Shown piece by piece: positions 47,634 through 56,680 of a stretch of DNA of 64,000 nucleotides; the first letter of the stretch is position 1; each line of letters starts with the position of its first letter. This stretch comes from JBJYIN01 sp046237015 (GTDB taxonomy: Bacteria > Pseudomonadota > Gammaproteobacteria > Enterobacterales > Enterobacteriaceae). The position numbers and the translations under genes were made by a program. The DNA is taken from assembly GCF_046237015.1 (NCBI RefSeq), contig NZ_JBJYIN010000004.1, positions 1 through 64,000 on the forward strand. The letters run 5' to 3'. The notes beneath the pieces were generated by a model. That model had not been told where the DNA came from. It searched no databases and saw only the letters and a list, made by a program, of their open reading frames with translations.

Positions 47634-49910
47634 ATGAAGAGAATATCGCTGAATATACTTTGTTTAACTGCGATTATCGGTATTTTGCCCTTACTTGTGC
47701 TTTCTTCGTTGCCCTCTGCGAGGCTGTTATGGTTGGGTCTTGGTTTGGCTATCGCACTGTTGCTGCATCGGTCTTACCTTTCTTACCTTATTGCCGTTGC
47801 GATTTTTAGCTTTTGTTGGGCAGGTTTAACCGCACAGGCCTTGTTGGAGCAGATAGAACCGTTGACACAGCGCCCGGTTGACGCGGTTGTGACCATTAGC
47901 AGTATGCGGTTTGCAGAGCTTGATGAAAGCAGAGTGATTATCAAGTTAGAAAAAATTAATCAGCGCTGGGTTTTCCCACCGCTGTATGCTCAGGTGACCC
48001 TATCGCAATCAATGCAACAGTGGTGTGGCGGACAACGCTGGGCAGTGAGCGCAAGTTTTCGCCCCGTTCATAGTCGCTTGAATGAAGGCGGGTTTGATAG
48101 TCAACGTTGGGCGATATCGAAACGCCAACCAGTGTCGGGTCGGATCATATCGGCACAGGTTATCGACGCTGAATGTAGCTATCGTCAGCGGATTCTTTCA
48201 CAGGCGGAAGAACAAACGACGTCATTTTCATGGCGTTCCATTTTGTTGGCGCTGGCCTTTGGTGAAATGAAAACGGTTGATCCTGATACCAAAGCCGTTT
48301 TACAAAAAACGGGAACGATGCACCTGATGGCGATATCCGGCCTGCACATTGCACTGGCTGCTGGATTCGGCTGGGCCGTCGCTCGGCTGATACAATATGG
48401 TTTTCTCACCCATCGCATCGGATATCGTTTCCCCCTGTTGACGGGCGTTGTCGTCGCCTGGGGATATGTCTGGTTAGCTGGCGGTAATCCACCTGCCGTC
48501 AGAGCCGCTTTAGCACTTTCTGTCTGGATGATGTTGAAAGCGAGCGGCGTGATTTGCTCTTCATGGCAAGTCTGGCTATGGTGCGTGGCGCTTATTTTGT
48601 TATGCGATCCGCTTAGCGTCTTATCTGACAGTTTCTGGCTTTCTTGTTTGGCCGTTTCATCGCTTATCTTCTGGTTCCAATGGGCCCCATTACCCTTACA
48701 CTGCCAACGACGATTTCGTTGGTGTTGGTTACGATGGCTCCATCTGCAAACGGGCATTACTTTACTGTTAATGCCGTTACAACTCAGTATGTTTCATGGT
48801 GTTAGCCTGACGTCCTTGCCAGCTAATCTCTGGGCTGTTCCCGTGGTTTCATTTATTACTACCCCACTTATTTTACTGGCATTGCCCCTTATGCCATTCA
48901 CGTACCTGAGCCATGGATTATGGTGGCTTGGCGAGCAATCGCTGAATGCGGTGTTTGTGCCATTATCTCACTTGCAGTTTGGCTGGATAGATCTTGACGG
49001 ATCGCTACTGATTGGGAGCGTGACAGGGTGGGGCATCGTGGCCATCTGGCGTTTTGCCTGGTGGAAAACACATCCCGCTACGCTGGGGGCCTTGATCGTA
49101 TTACTCGTACTTTCCCGAGTAAAAAATGATGAGCCGAACTGGCGAGTGGACATGCTAGATGTTGGGCACGGGTTGGCGATCGTGATTGAACGTGAGGGAA
49201 AAGCGGTACTTTATGATACCGGCAATCGGTGGGATGGCGGCGATATGGCAACGCGAGAAATATTACCTTATTTGCGCTGGCGGGGCCTTCATGTGGAAAA
49301 AATTATTCTGAGTCATAGCCACCTGGATCACATCGGTGGTCTGGAGCAGATTCGGCAGGTTTATCCATCGGCAAATATTTATAGTTCATTTAAACAAGCC
49401 GATCATCAGCCATGTGTTCAGGGGGAACGCTGGCGTTGGAGAGGATTGACGTTTACGGTTTTGTGGCCAACGAGGTTGGTCGAGCGGGCAGAGAATAACG
49501 ATTCGTGTGTGATTCGTATTGATGATGGAAAACACCGAGTTCTGTTGACGGGAGATATTGAGTCCGAAGCGGAAAAACAACTGGTTAGATGGCAAAGGAA
49601 TGCGCTAAATGCAGATTTGTTACAAATCCCTCATCATGGCAGCAAAACATCGTCTTCGCCGCCTTTTATTCGGGCCGTCAACGCTCAACATGTTATCGCG
49701 TCCACCGCACGTTATAACCCGTGGCGACTACCTTCAGATAAAGTCGTCGAACGATATCGGCAGCAGCGTTATGAATGGTTAGACACGGGCATGTTTGGGC
49801 AATTAAGTGCCCATTTTTTCACCGATTCATGGCAAATATTGCGCTTTAGAACACAAATATCGCCCCGTTGGTATCATCAGTGGTTTGGCGTAAAGCGCTA
49901 TAACGAGTAA
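47634..49910 (+). CDS. comEC: ComEC/Rec2 family DNA-uptake channel protein
   Basis: A 758-aa inner-membrane protein (YcaI in E. coli). It has an N-terminal soluble OB-like part with three early membrane helices, the central Competence domain with many helices (MHLMAISGLHIALAAGFGW near 230) and a C-terminal metallo-beta-lactamase domain with SHSHLDHIGG near 570 and LQIPHHGSKTSSS near 665. The family moves single-stranded DNA into the cytoplasm in transformable bacteria. All parts are present. Its use in natural transformation by this organism is not shown. It precedes msbA by 37 bases. Confidence 0.95.
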   Translation: MKRISLNILCLTAIIGILPLLVLSSLPSARLLWLGLGLAIALLLHRSYLSYLIAVAIFSFCWAGLTAQALLEQIEPLTQRPVDAVVTISSMRFAELDESRVIIKLEKINQRWVFPPLYAQVTLSQSMQQWCGGQRWAVSASFRPVHSRLNEGGFDSQRWAISKRQPVSGRIISAQVIDAECSYRQRILSQAEEQTTSFSWRSILLALAFGEMKTVDPDTKAVLQKTGTMHLMAISGLHIALAAGFGWAVARLIQYGFLTHRIGYRFPLLTGVVVAWGYVWLAGGNPPAVRAALALSVWMMLKASGVICSSWQVWLWCVALILLCDPLSVLSDSFWLSCLAVSSLIFWFQWAPLPLHCQRRFRWCWLRWLHLQTGITLLLMPLQLSMFHGVSLTSLPANLWAVPVVSFITTPLILLALPLMPFTYLSHGLWWLGEQSLNAVFVPLSHLQFGWIDLDGSLLIGSVTGWGIVAIWRFAWWKTHPATLGALIVLLVLSRVKNDEPNWRVDMLDVGHGLAIVIEREGKAVLYDTGNRWDGGDMATREILPYLRWRGLHVEKIILSHSHLDHIGGLEQIRQVYPSANIYSSFKQADHQPCVQGERWRWRGLTFTVLWPTRLVERAENNDSCVIRIDDGKHRVLLTGDIESEAEKQLVRWQRNALNADLLQIPHHGSKTSSSPPFIRAVNAQHVIASTARYNPWRLPSDKVVERYRQQRYEWLDTGMFGQLSAHFFTDSWQILRFRTQISPRWYHQWFGVKRYNE

Positions 49911-49947
49911 AATAGGCGGCTATTTCTTTCTGGCTCAGGTTTATTGC

Positions 49948-51696
49948 ATGCTGAATGACAAAGATCTCTCCACCTGGCAGACGTTTCGTCGCCTCTGGCC
50001 GATGATCTCTCCTTTTAAAGCGGGGCTAACGGTAGCCGCGATTGCGCTGATTGTTAATGCGGCTGGCGACACGCTGATGCTGTCTTTGCTTAAACCCTTG
50101 TTGGATGACGGTTTTGGTAAAGCCGATCGGTCAATTTTAGTCTGGATGCCGCTGGCGGTCATTGGACTGATGTTGATGCGCGGGGCGTCTGGCTTTGTAT
50201 CCAGTTACTGTGTTGCCTGGGTTTCAGGGAAAGTGGTGATGAATATGCGCCGCCGCCTATTTTCTCATATTATGGGAATGCCCGTTTCTTTCTTCGATCA
50301 GCAGTCAACGGGGACATTGTTGTCACGAATCACCTATGATTCTGAACAGGTTGCTGCGTCGTCTTCCGGTGCCCTGATTACTGTTATTAGAGAAGGTGCG
50401 TCGATCATTGGTCTTTTCATTCTGATGTTTTATTACAGTTGGCAGCTTTCCATCATCCTGATTGTGATTGCGCCTATTGTTTCTATTGCCATTCGTCTTG
50501 TTTCCAAACGCTTTCGCAATATCAGTAAAAGTATGCAGGACACGATGGGGCATGTGACGACCAGTGCAGAACAGATGTTAAAAGGCCATAAAGAAGTGCT
50601 GATTTTTGGTGGCCAGAGTGTCGAAGCAAAACGGTTTGACAAGGTCAGCAATCGCATGCGCCAACAGGGAATGAAATTGGTGTCTGCGTCTTCAATATCC
50701 GATCCGATTATTCAGTTGATTGCTTCGCTGGCCTTGGCGTTTGTTTTATATGCAGCGAGTTTCCCAAGCGTGATGGAAACTCTGACGGCGGGGACGATTA
50801 CCGTTGTTTTCTCCTCCATGATCGCCTTGATGCGACCGCTTAAATCACTGACAAACGTCAATGCGCAATTTCAGCGTGGGATGGCTGCTTGCCAAACGTT
50901 GTTCGCTATTTTGGATATGGAACAGGAAAAAGACACTGGCAAACGGGAGATTGAGCGGGCAAAAGGAGATCTGGAATTCCGTAATGTCTGTTTTTCCTAT
51001 TCGGGACGAGAAAATCTGGCGCTGAACAATGTCAGCTTACATATTCCACCGGGAAAAACGGTGGCGCTGGTTGGACGTTCGGGGTCAGGTAAATCGACGA
51101 TCGCTAATCTGATCACTCGTTTTTACGACATTCAATCTGGTGAAATTTTACTGGATGGTTGCGACCTTCGTGATTACACCTTGGCTTCATTGCGTAACCA
51201 GGTGGCGTTGGTCTCACAGAACGTACATCTGTTTAATGACACGATTGCCAAGAATATTGCCTATGCCTGTCATGATCGCTTTAGCCGTGAAGAAATTGAG
51301 CGGGCTGCCAAAATGGCACATGCGATGGACTTTATCAGCAAGATGGATAATGGTCTGGATACCGTGATTGGCGAGAACGGTGTGCTATTGTCCGGCGGGC
51401 AGCGTCAGCGTATTGCTATTGCACGAGCGCTGTTACGCGATTGCCCGATTCTGGTGCTGGATGAGGCAACGTCGGCATTGGATACTGAATCGGAGCGGGC
51501 GATACAGTCTGCATTGGATGAGTTACAAAAAGATCGTACTGCGTTGGTTATCGCGCATCGTCTTTCCACCATCGAGAACGCAGATGAAATTCTGGTTGTT
51601 GAAGATGGACACATTATTGAGCGTGGTGACCATGCTACCTTGCTGGCTAATAATGGAGCCTATGCTCAACTACATAAGATGCAATTTGGCGAATGA
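49948..51696 (+). CDS. msbA: Lipid A/phospholipid flippase MsbA
   Basis: A 582-aa ABC exporter half-transporter that flips core-lipid A across the inner membrane; essential in enterobacteria. Six membrane helices cover residues 20-310. The ATPase has Walker A GRSGSGKST (about 377), the signature LSGGQRQR (about 481) and Walker B ILVLDEATSALD (about 502). It overlaps lpxK by four bases (ATGA), coupling lipid A transport with synthesis. Confidence 0.98.
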   Translation: MLNDKDLSTWQTFRRLWPMISPFKAGLTVAAIALIVNAAGDTLMLSLLKPLLDDGFGKADRSILVWMPLAVIGLMLMRGASGFVSSYCVAWVSGKVVMNMRRRLFSHIMGMPVSFFDQQSTGTLLSRITYDSEQVAASSSGALITVIREGASIIGLFILMFYYSWQLSIILIVIAPIVSIAIRLVSKRFRNISKSMQDTMGHVTTSAEQMLKGHKEVLIFGGQSVEAKRFDKVSNRMRQQGMKLVSASSISDPIIQLIASLALAFVLYAASFPSVMETLTAGTITVVFSSMIALMRPLKSLTNVNAQFQRGMAACQTLFAILDMEQEKDTGKREIERAKGDLEFRNVCFSYSGRENLALNNVSLHIPPGKTVALVGRSGSGKSTIANLITRFYDIQSGEILLDGCDLRDYTLASLRNQVALVSQNVHLFNDTIAKNIAYACHDRFSREEIERAAKMAHAMDFISKMDNGLDTVIGENGVLLSGGQRQRIAIARALLRDCPILVLDEATSALDTESERAIQSALDELQKDRTALVIAHRLSTIENADEILVVEDGHIIERGDHATLLANNGAYAQLHKMQFGE

Positions 51697-52682
51697 TTGA
51701 GCGTATCTGGTCAGGACGTTCGCCACTTTATTGGCTGTTGATCCCTCTCTCATTGTTATATGGCGGGATAACTTTTTTAATCCGCCAGAGCTATCGCTGG
51801 GGGTGGCGTGAGCGTTGGCGAGCGCCTGTGCCTGTTATCGTGGTCGGTAATCTGACGGCGGGCGGTAATGGGAAGACGCCGGTCGTCATCTGGTTGGTTG
51901 AGCAACTGCAAAAGAAAGGATATCGGGTGGGGGTGGTGTCCCGTGGTTATGGCGGTAACGCCCATTATTATCCTTTGTTGGTTGATGACGCGGTGACAAC
52001 CTTGCAGGCTGGTGATGAACCGGTGCTGATTTATCAGCGCACAGGCGCTCCGGTTGCTGTCGCGCCAAAACGACGTGAGGCGGTAGAAGCGTTATTGGCT
52101 CATTATGTTTTGGACGTAGTGATCACCGATGATGGTCTCCAGCATTATGCGTTAGCGCGCGATATTGAGCTGGTGGTCGTTGACGGTATCCGGCGATTTG
52201 GTAATGGCTGGTGGTTACCTGCAGGCCCCATGCGTGAAAGAGAGAGTCGATTGTCTTCGGTTGATGCGGTTATTGTTAATGGCGGCGTTCCTCATAAGGG
52301 GGAAATCGGCATGACCCTCGCTTCGGGCATGGCGGTTAACCTGCTTTCGGGCGAAACGTGTGAGGTTTCTTGCTTACAAAATGTGGTTGCGATGGCGGGG
52401 ATCGGACACCCTCCGCGTTTTTTCGCCACGTTGCGTCAGTCGGGTGTAAGCATCGCGCGCGAAGTGGCTTTTTCCGATCATCAACGCTATCAGCCAGAGC
52501 AACTGAAGCCCTTAACCCCTGATGGTCGTCAACCGTTATTAATGACAGAAAAAGATGCCGTAAAATGCAGGATGTTTGCCTGTGCTAACTGGTGGTATCT
52601 CCCTGTTAGTGCCGTTCTGCCCTCGGCACAAGCCGATCAATTGCTCAGTCAAGTAGAGCATGTATTGGTCAAGCATGAATGA
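51693..52682 (+). CDS. lpxK: Tetraacyldisaccharide 4'-kinase
   Basis: A 329-aa inner-membrane-associated kinase that phosphorylates the lipid A precursor at the 4' position. The P-loop is VVGNLTAGGNGKTPVV at about residues 48-63. The DDGLQHYALARDIELVVVD and RRFGNGWWLPAGPMRE blocks are typical. An N-terminal amphipathic/hydrophobic stretch anchors it. It starts within the msbA stop. Confidence 0.98.
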   Translation: MIERIWSGRSPLYWLLIPLSLLYGGITFLIRQSYRWGWRERWRAPVPVIVVGNLTAGGNGKTPVVIWLVEQLQKKGYRVGVVSRGYGGNAHYYPLLVDDAVTTLQAGDEPVLIYQRTGAPVAVAPKRREAVEALLAHYVLDVVITDDGLQHYALARDIELVVVDGIRRFGNGWWLPAGPMRERESRLSSVDAVIVNGGVPHKGEIGMTLASGMAVNLLSGETCEVSCLQNVVAMAGIGHPPRFFATLRQSGVSIAREVAFSDHQRYQPEQLKPLTPDGRQPLLMTEKDAVKCRMFACANWWYLPVSAVLPSAQADQLLSQVEHVLVKHE

Positions 52683-52751
52683 AAGACAAGTGCGGGCTGA
52701 TTATTTCAGCGGCGCTATTGCCTGTCGAATAATTTCTATGATGGAGGAAGC

Positions 52752-52934
52752 ATGGATCATCGTTTACTTGAGATCGTTGCCTGTCCGGTATGTAACGGGC
52801 GTTTGTACTTCAATAAAGAGAAACTGGAACTGATATGTAAGGTTGATGGTCTGGCCTATCCTGTTCGCGACGGTATTCCCGTTTTATTAGAAAATGAAGC
52901 GCGCACATTAGGTGCCGATGAGATAACACAATGA
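52752..52934 (+). CDS. ycaR: Trm112 family small protein YcaR
   Basis: A 60-aa protein starting MDHRLLEIVACPVCNGRLYF with a single CxxC, then ELICKVDGLAYPVRDGIPVLL, matching the Trm112/YcaR family (UPF0434). Its function in bacteria is not established. It lies between lpxK and kdsB in E. coli too, and overlaps kdsB by four bases, suggesting co-expression with Kdo activation. Confidence 0.95.
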   Translation: MDHRLLEIVACPVCNGRLYFNKEKLELICKVDGLAYPVRDGIPVLLENEARTLGADEITQ

Positions 52935-53683
52935 GTTTCACCGTCATTATTCCTGCACGCTTTGCGTCGAGTCGTTTGCCCGGTAAACCGCTAGCGGACA
53001 TTTGTGGTAAGCCGATGGTGTTGCATGTAATGGCCCGGGCGTTAGAGTCAGGGGCTCAGCGCGTCATTGTTGCCACCGATCATCCAGATGTCCAGACGGT
53101 GGTTCAGCAAGCTGGTGGCGAAGTTTGTCTGACCAGCCCTGACCACAATTCTGGAACTGAGCGCCTTGCCGAAGTCATCGAACGCTACGGTTTTGCCGAT
53201 GACGAAATTATTGTGAATGTACAGGGGGATGAACCTCTGATCCCGCCAGTCATCATTCGTCAGGTCGCAGAAAATCTCGCTTCTTGCCGGGCGGGGATGG
53301 CGACGTTGGCCGTGCCAATAGAGACATGCGAAGAGGCGTTCAATCCTAACGCGGTTAAGGTGGTGACGGATGCCGAAGGGTACGCATTATATTTCTCTCG
53401 TGCGACGATACCTTGGGAGCGTGAGCGTTTTGCGCAGTCTAAAGAGAGCATCGGCAATCATTTCTTACGACACATTGGTATTTATGCGTACCGAGCGGGT
53501 TTTGTTCGTCGTTATGTAAGTTGGGCACCAAGCCAGCTAGAGCAGATTGAACTGTTGGAGCAACTGCGAGTGTTATGGTATGGCGAAAAAATTCATGTTG
53601 CGGTAGCAAAAGCGATCCCCAGCGTTGGCGTTGATACACCAGAGGATTTGGTTCGTGTGCGCCAGGCGATGACAAGCCGCTAA
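52931..53683 (+). CDS. kdsB: CMP-Kdo synthetase
   Basis: A 250-aa cytidylyltransferase that activates Kdo with CTP for LPS inner core synthesis. It begins MSFTVIIPARFASSRLPGKPL (nucleotide-binding), and has IIVNVQGDEPLIPP and HIGIYAYRAGFV. Length and motifs are those of E. coli KdsB. It completes the msbA-lpxK-ycaR-kdsB unit. Confidence 0.98.
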   Translation: MSFTVIIPARFASSRLPGKPLADICGKPMVLHVMARALESGAQRVIVATDHPDVQTVVQQAGGEVCLTSPDHNSGTERLAEVIERYGFADDEIIVNVQGDEPLIPPVIIRQVAENLASCRAGMATLAVPIETCEEAFNPNAVKVVTDAEGYALYFSRATIPWERERFAQSKESIGNHFLRHIGIYAYRAGFVRRYVSWAPSQLEQIELLEQLRVLWYGEKIHVAVAKAIPSVGVDTPEDLVRVRQAMTSR

Positions 53684-53694
53684 GTAAAAAGATC

Positions 53695-53822
53695 TATACC
53701 CAAAATAATTCAAGTTTCAGGAAGGCGGCAAGAGAAGGAATCCCGATGAGCTTACTTGAGTAAGTGATTCGGGTGACTGAACGCAGCCAACACACATGCA
53801 ACTTGAAGTATGACGGGTATAT
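53695..53822. repeat. MITE-like intergenic repeat with inverted ends
   Basis: About 128 bases starting ATACCCAAAATAATTCAAG and ending CTTGAAGTATGACGGGTATA. The ends are imperfect inverted repeats (about 16 of 21 positions). The inside has AATCCCGATGAGCTTACT and AGTAAGTGATTCGGGT, another inverted pair. I recall the sequence as a repeat common in Pectobacterium, Serratia and relatives. It carries no coding sequence. A remnant of the same element lies at 38607-38634. Confidence 0.85.
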
Positions 53823-53839
53823 CAAGCTAGTCCATATTA

Positions 53840-53878
53840 GACGGAGGTTTTCATCACAAGAAAGTCTCCGTTTTTATT
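53840..53878 (+). terminator. Probable kdsB terminator
   Basis: ACGGAG ... CTCCGT with a loop of about 19 bases, followed by TTTTATTT. The short stem makes it a modest prediction; the repeat lies between it and kdsB. Confidence 0.55.
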
Positions 53879-53992
53879 TGCAGCAAAACAGCAGCAGTAC
53901 CTTCTTTATTTGATCTGTATTGGGGAAATTGTGATTCACTGACCGCATCATGACGGTTAGGGCGCTTTTGCTCAGTAGAGGTTTTGCCGTTT

Positions 53993-54886
53993 ATGGAACA
54001 ATTAAAAGCGGAATTAAGTACGGTGTTGGGGGAAAGCCTGAGTCGCCTTGAACGTATCAGCGAACAACCTTACGCGCATCTGTATGCTTTATACGATAAA
54101 GAAGGTCATGCTATCCCTTTACTTGCCAAAAGTTATGTTTGCCAAGGTGTTGCACAGCAGGAAGCCTACAAGTTATCGATGTTAGCGCGAGAAGGGGATG
54201 TACGCCTACCGACGGTGTATGGATTGGTTGTTACCCAACAGCCGCCGTATAAAGAGTTGCTATTGATTGAGCGCCTGCGCGGCGTATCGGTTGAAGCGCC
54301 CACGCGAACCGTACAGCGTTGGACGCAACTGATGGATCAAATTGTAGAAAATGTTTTGGCCTGGCACCGAATCGATAGTCATGGCTGTGTAGGTTCTGTC
54401 GATAGTTCACAGGATAATGACTGGGTAAGCTGGTATCAGCAACGTTTAGAAGTGTTATGGTCCACGTTGCTCAATATTACTGCGCCGTTATTGACTCAGG
54501 ACGATCGCAGTCTGCTTTATCGTTCCCGCCAGACGTTACCCACCTTATTCGATGATTTTAATGATAGCTGTGTCTTGGTTCACGGCAATCTCTCACTACG
54601 TAGTATGTTGAAAGATGCCCGTAGCGATCAGCTACTGGCGATGATTAACCCGGGCATGATGCTGTGGGCTCCCAGAGAATATGAACTCTTTCGCCTTTGC
54701 GAATCTGGTATGCCGGAACAACTGCTCTATCATTACCTGAAGAAAGCGCCTGTTTCTGAATCGTTTGTCCATCGACGCTGGTTATATGTTATCTGGGAGG
54801 CCGTTTCCCGTTATATCCACACGGGGCTGTTGGATCGTCAACTGTTTGATACCGCGTCCCGAGAGCTTGCGCCCTGGTTGGAATAA
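53993..54886 (+). CDS. ycbJ: YcbJ, APH-fold phosphotransferase-like protein
   Basis: A 297-aa protein like E. coli YcbJ, which belongs to the aminoglycoside phosphotransferase/choline kinase fold. The place of the catalytic loop reads CVLVHGNLSLRSMLKD; the usual H-G-D is H-G-N here, and I recall HGN in E. coli too. KELLLIERLRGVSVEAP and MLWAPREYELFRL are conserved. ATG at 53993 follows AGAGG; a TTG three codons upstream is too near the RBS. Its function is unknown. It converges with elyC. Confidence 0.9.
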   Translation: MEQLKAELSTVLGESLSRLERISEQPYAHLYALYDKEGHAIPLLAKSYVCQGVAQQEAYKLSMLAREGDVRLPTVYGLVVTQQPPYKELLLIERLRGVSVEAPTRTVQRWTQLMDQIVENVLAWHRIDSHGCVGSVDSSQDNDWVSWYQQRLEVLWSTLLNITAPLLTQDDRSLLYRSRQTLPTLFDDFNDSCVLVHGNLSLRSMLKDARSDQLLAMINPGMMLWAPREYELFRLCESGMPEQLLYHYLKKAPVSESFVHRRWLYVIWEAVSRYIHTGLLDRQLFDTASRELAPWLE

Positions 54887-54895
54887 CCGGTGATG

Positions 54896-55675
54896 CTATT
54901 CTTCCTGTTCGGTTTTTGTCCCTTTCAGGCTTTGCCAAACTCGTCCTAGAGTTTCATACCAGGCCCGCTCGCTATGCGATAAATAATAGGCGGAAGGGAA
55001 AATTTTCTCCCATGGATTAAGCACGGTCGTTATAGCCAACTGGTTTGCGGGCGCGGGCATAGGGTGTAATCCTTCAGCCTGAAAGAAGCGCATTGCACGG
55101 GGGAGATGGTTTGCCGATGTGACTAACCAAAATGGCTGTTGGCCAACAATTTTAGCCGTGCCAATAGCTTCTTCCTCTGTATCCCTTGCGGTATCCACTA
55201 GCAGAATATCTCGAGAGGGGACGCCCAGACTTTCAGCCACCCACGCGGCGGTTTGCGCACTGCTGATGGGGTTGCCTTGTGCTGCCGCACCAGTAAAAAT
55301 CATTTTCGCACCGGGGTTGGCATGATAAATGCGGATCCCTTCTGTCACGCGTGGCAGGCTGTTACTAATGAGATTGGAACTGGGGGCCCAGTCAGCGTTG
55401 TAGGTATAGCCACCGCCAAGCACCACGATATAATCAGCTCGAGGTTGATCGGCTTGCCAGGTTGGATAACGGTTTTCTAATGGTAGCAACAGGCGATCGG
55501 CAATCGGTTGAATACTGAATAATGTCAGGATAAGCCAACTGATTAAAATGAGTGTTTTTCCCATGCGTTGATGCCGGGTGAACCATAAAAGCAGCAGACC
55601 AGCACCGATTAGCAGCAATAGCAATGGCAGCGGCTGCAACAGGCTGCCGACAAATTTTTTAAGCGTGAAAAGCAT
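54896..55675 (-). CDS. elyC: Envelope biogenesis factor ElyC (DUF218)
   Basis: A 259-aa inner-membrane protein (YcbC). Two hydrophobic helices at about 12-33 and 40-58 are followed by the periplasmic DUF218 domain (ADYIVVLGGGY, RVTEGIRIYHANPGAKMIFTG, LVDTARDTEEEAI, LVTSANHLPRAMRFFQ). In E. coli ElyC affects peptidoglycan synthesis and envelope integrity at low temperature. It is divergent from cmoM; the 219-base gap holds both promoters. Confidence 0.95.
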   Translation of the reverse strand: MLFTLKKFVGSLLQPLPLLLLLIGAGLLLLWFTRHQRMGKTLILISWLILTLFSIQPIADRLLLPLENRYPTWQADQPRADYIVVLGGGYTYNADWAPSSNLISNSLPRVTEGIRIYHANPGAKMIFTGAAAQGNPISSAQTAAWVAESLGVPSRDILLVDTARDTEEEAIGTAKIVGQQPFWLVTSANHLPRAMRFFQAEGLHPMPAPANQLAITTVLNPWEKIFPSAYYLSHSERAWYETLGRVWQSLKGTKTEQEE

Positions 55676-55894
55676 AAAATCGCGCTCCTTTTGAGTGAAA
55701 AAAACGCATTCAGGAAGATATTATGTGGTGAGAAGATTTATTCTAAGTCAGCCTGTGCCAAAATGGCAGACTTGAGTACGCTCGGTATACTGGATTGCGA
55801 TACCTTCATTTATGGCGGGTTGTGGCGCAGATGGTGAAAAACGTACTGGCGTTTTTTGTTCACCTTGAATTTATGATATGGAACCATTGACTTC

Positions 55895-56680
55895 ATGCAG
55901 GATCGCAATTTTAACGATATCGCAGAGAAATTTGCTCAGAATATTTATGGCACCACAAAAGGGGCACTGCGGCAGGCGGTGCTATGGCAGGATCTTGAAG
56001 GGCTGCTTGGCCGACTTCCTGCCCGTCCCTTAAATATTCTGGATGCTGGCGGTGGTGAAGGGCATATGGCCTGCCGTTTGGCTGCTTTAGGACATCAGGT
56101 ATTGTTGTGCGATCTATCCGATGAGATGATTCAGCGAGCCAAAGAGGCAGCAGCGGCACAAGGTGTGAGCCATAATATGCGCTTTGTACAAAGTGCGGCG
56201 CAGGATATCGCACAATATATGGAAAGCCCCGCCGATCTGATATTGTTTCATGCGGTATTGGAATGGGTCGCTCAGCCTCAGGCTGTGTTGGCGATCTTAA
56301 AGGATTGTCTGGCACCTGGCGGAGCGCTGTCGTTGATGTTTTATAATCAGAACGGATTGCTGATGCGTAATATGGTGTTGGGTAATTTTGCCTATGTGCA
56401 GGCGGGGATGCCTAAACGCAAGCGTCGGTCGTTATCGCCGGATCACCCGCTGGATCCGCAGCAAGTTTATGGCTGGCTTGAGGATATGGGGTTATCGATT
56501 AGCGGTAAAACGGGTGTCCGGGTCTTTCATGATTATTTGCAGAATAAGCAGCAGCAGCGTGATAATTTTTCTGAAATTCTTGAGCTTGAACAGCGTTATT
56601 GTCGGCAGGAGCCCTTCGTGAGTTTGGGTCGTTATATCCATGTCATGGCGCATAAACCCCAGTTGAAGGATGCATTATGA
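55895..56680 (+). CDS. cmoM: tRNA 5-carboxymethoxyuridine methyltransferase
   Basis: A 261-aa class I SAM methyltransferase (SmtA/CmoM), which methylates cmo5U34 to mcmo5U in tRNAs. The SAM motif is LNILDAGGGEGHMACRLAALG (split LNILDAGGGEG / HMACRLAALG; about residues 46-66), then VLLCDLSDEMIQRA. It overlaps mukF by four bases and heads the mukFEB operon, as in E. coli. Confidence 0.95.
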   Translation: MQDRNFNDIAEKFAQNIYGTTKGALRQAVLWQDLEGLLGRLPARPLNILDAGGGEGHMACRLAALGHQVLLCDLSDEMIQRAKEAAAAQGVSHNMRFVQSAAQDIAQYMESPADLILFHAVLEWVAQPQAVLAILKDCLAPGGALSLMFYNQNGLLMRNMVLGNFAYVQAGMPKRKRRSLSPDHPLDPQQVYGWLEDMGLSISGKTGVRVFHDYLQNKQQQRDNFSEILELEQRYCRQEPFVSLGRYIHVMAHKPQLKDAL

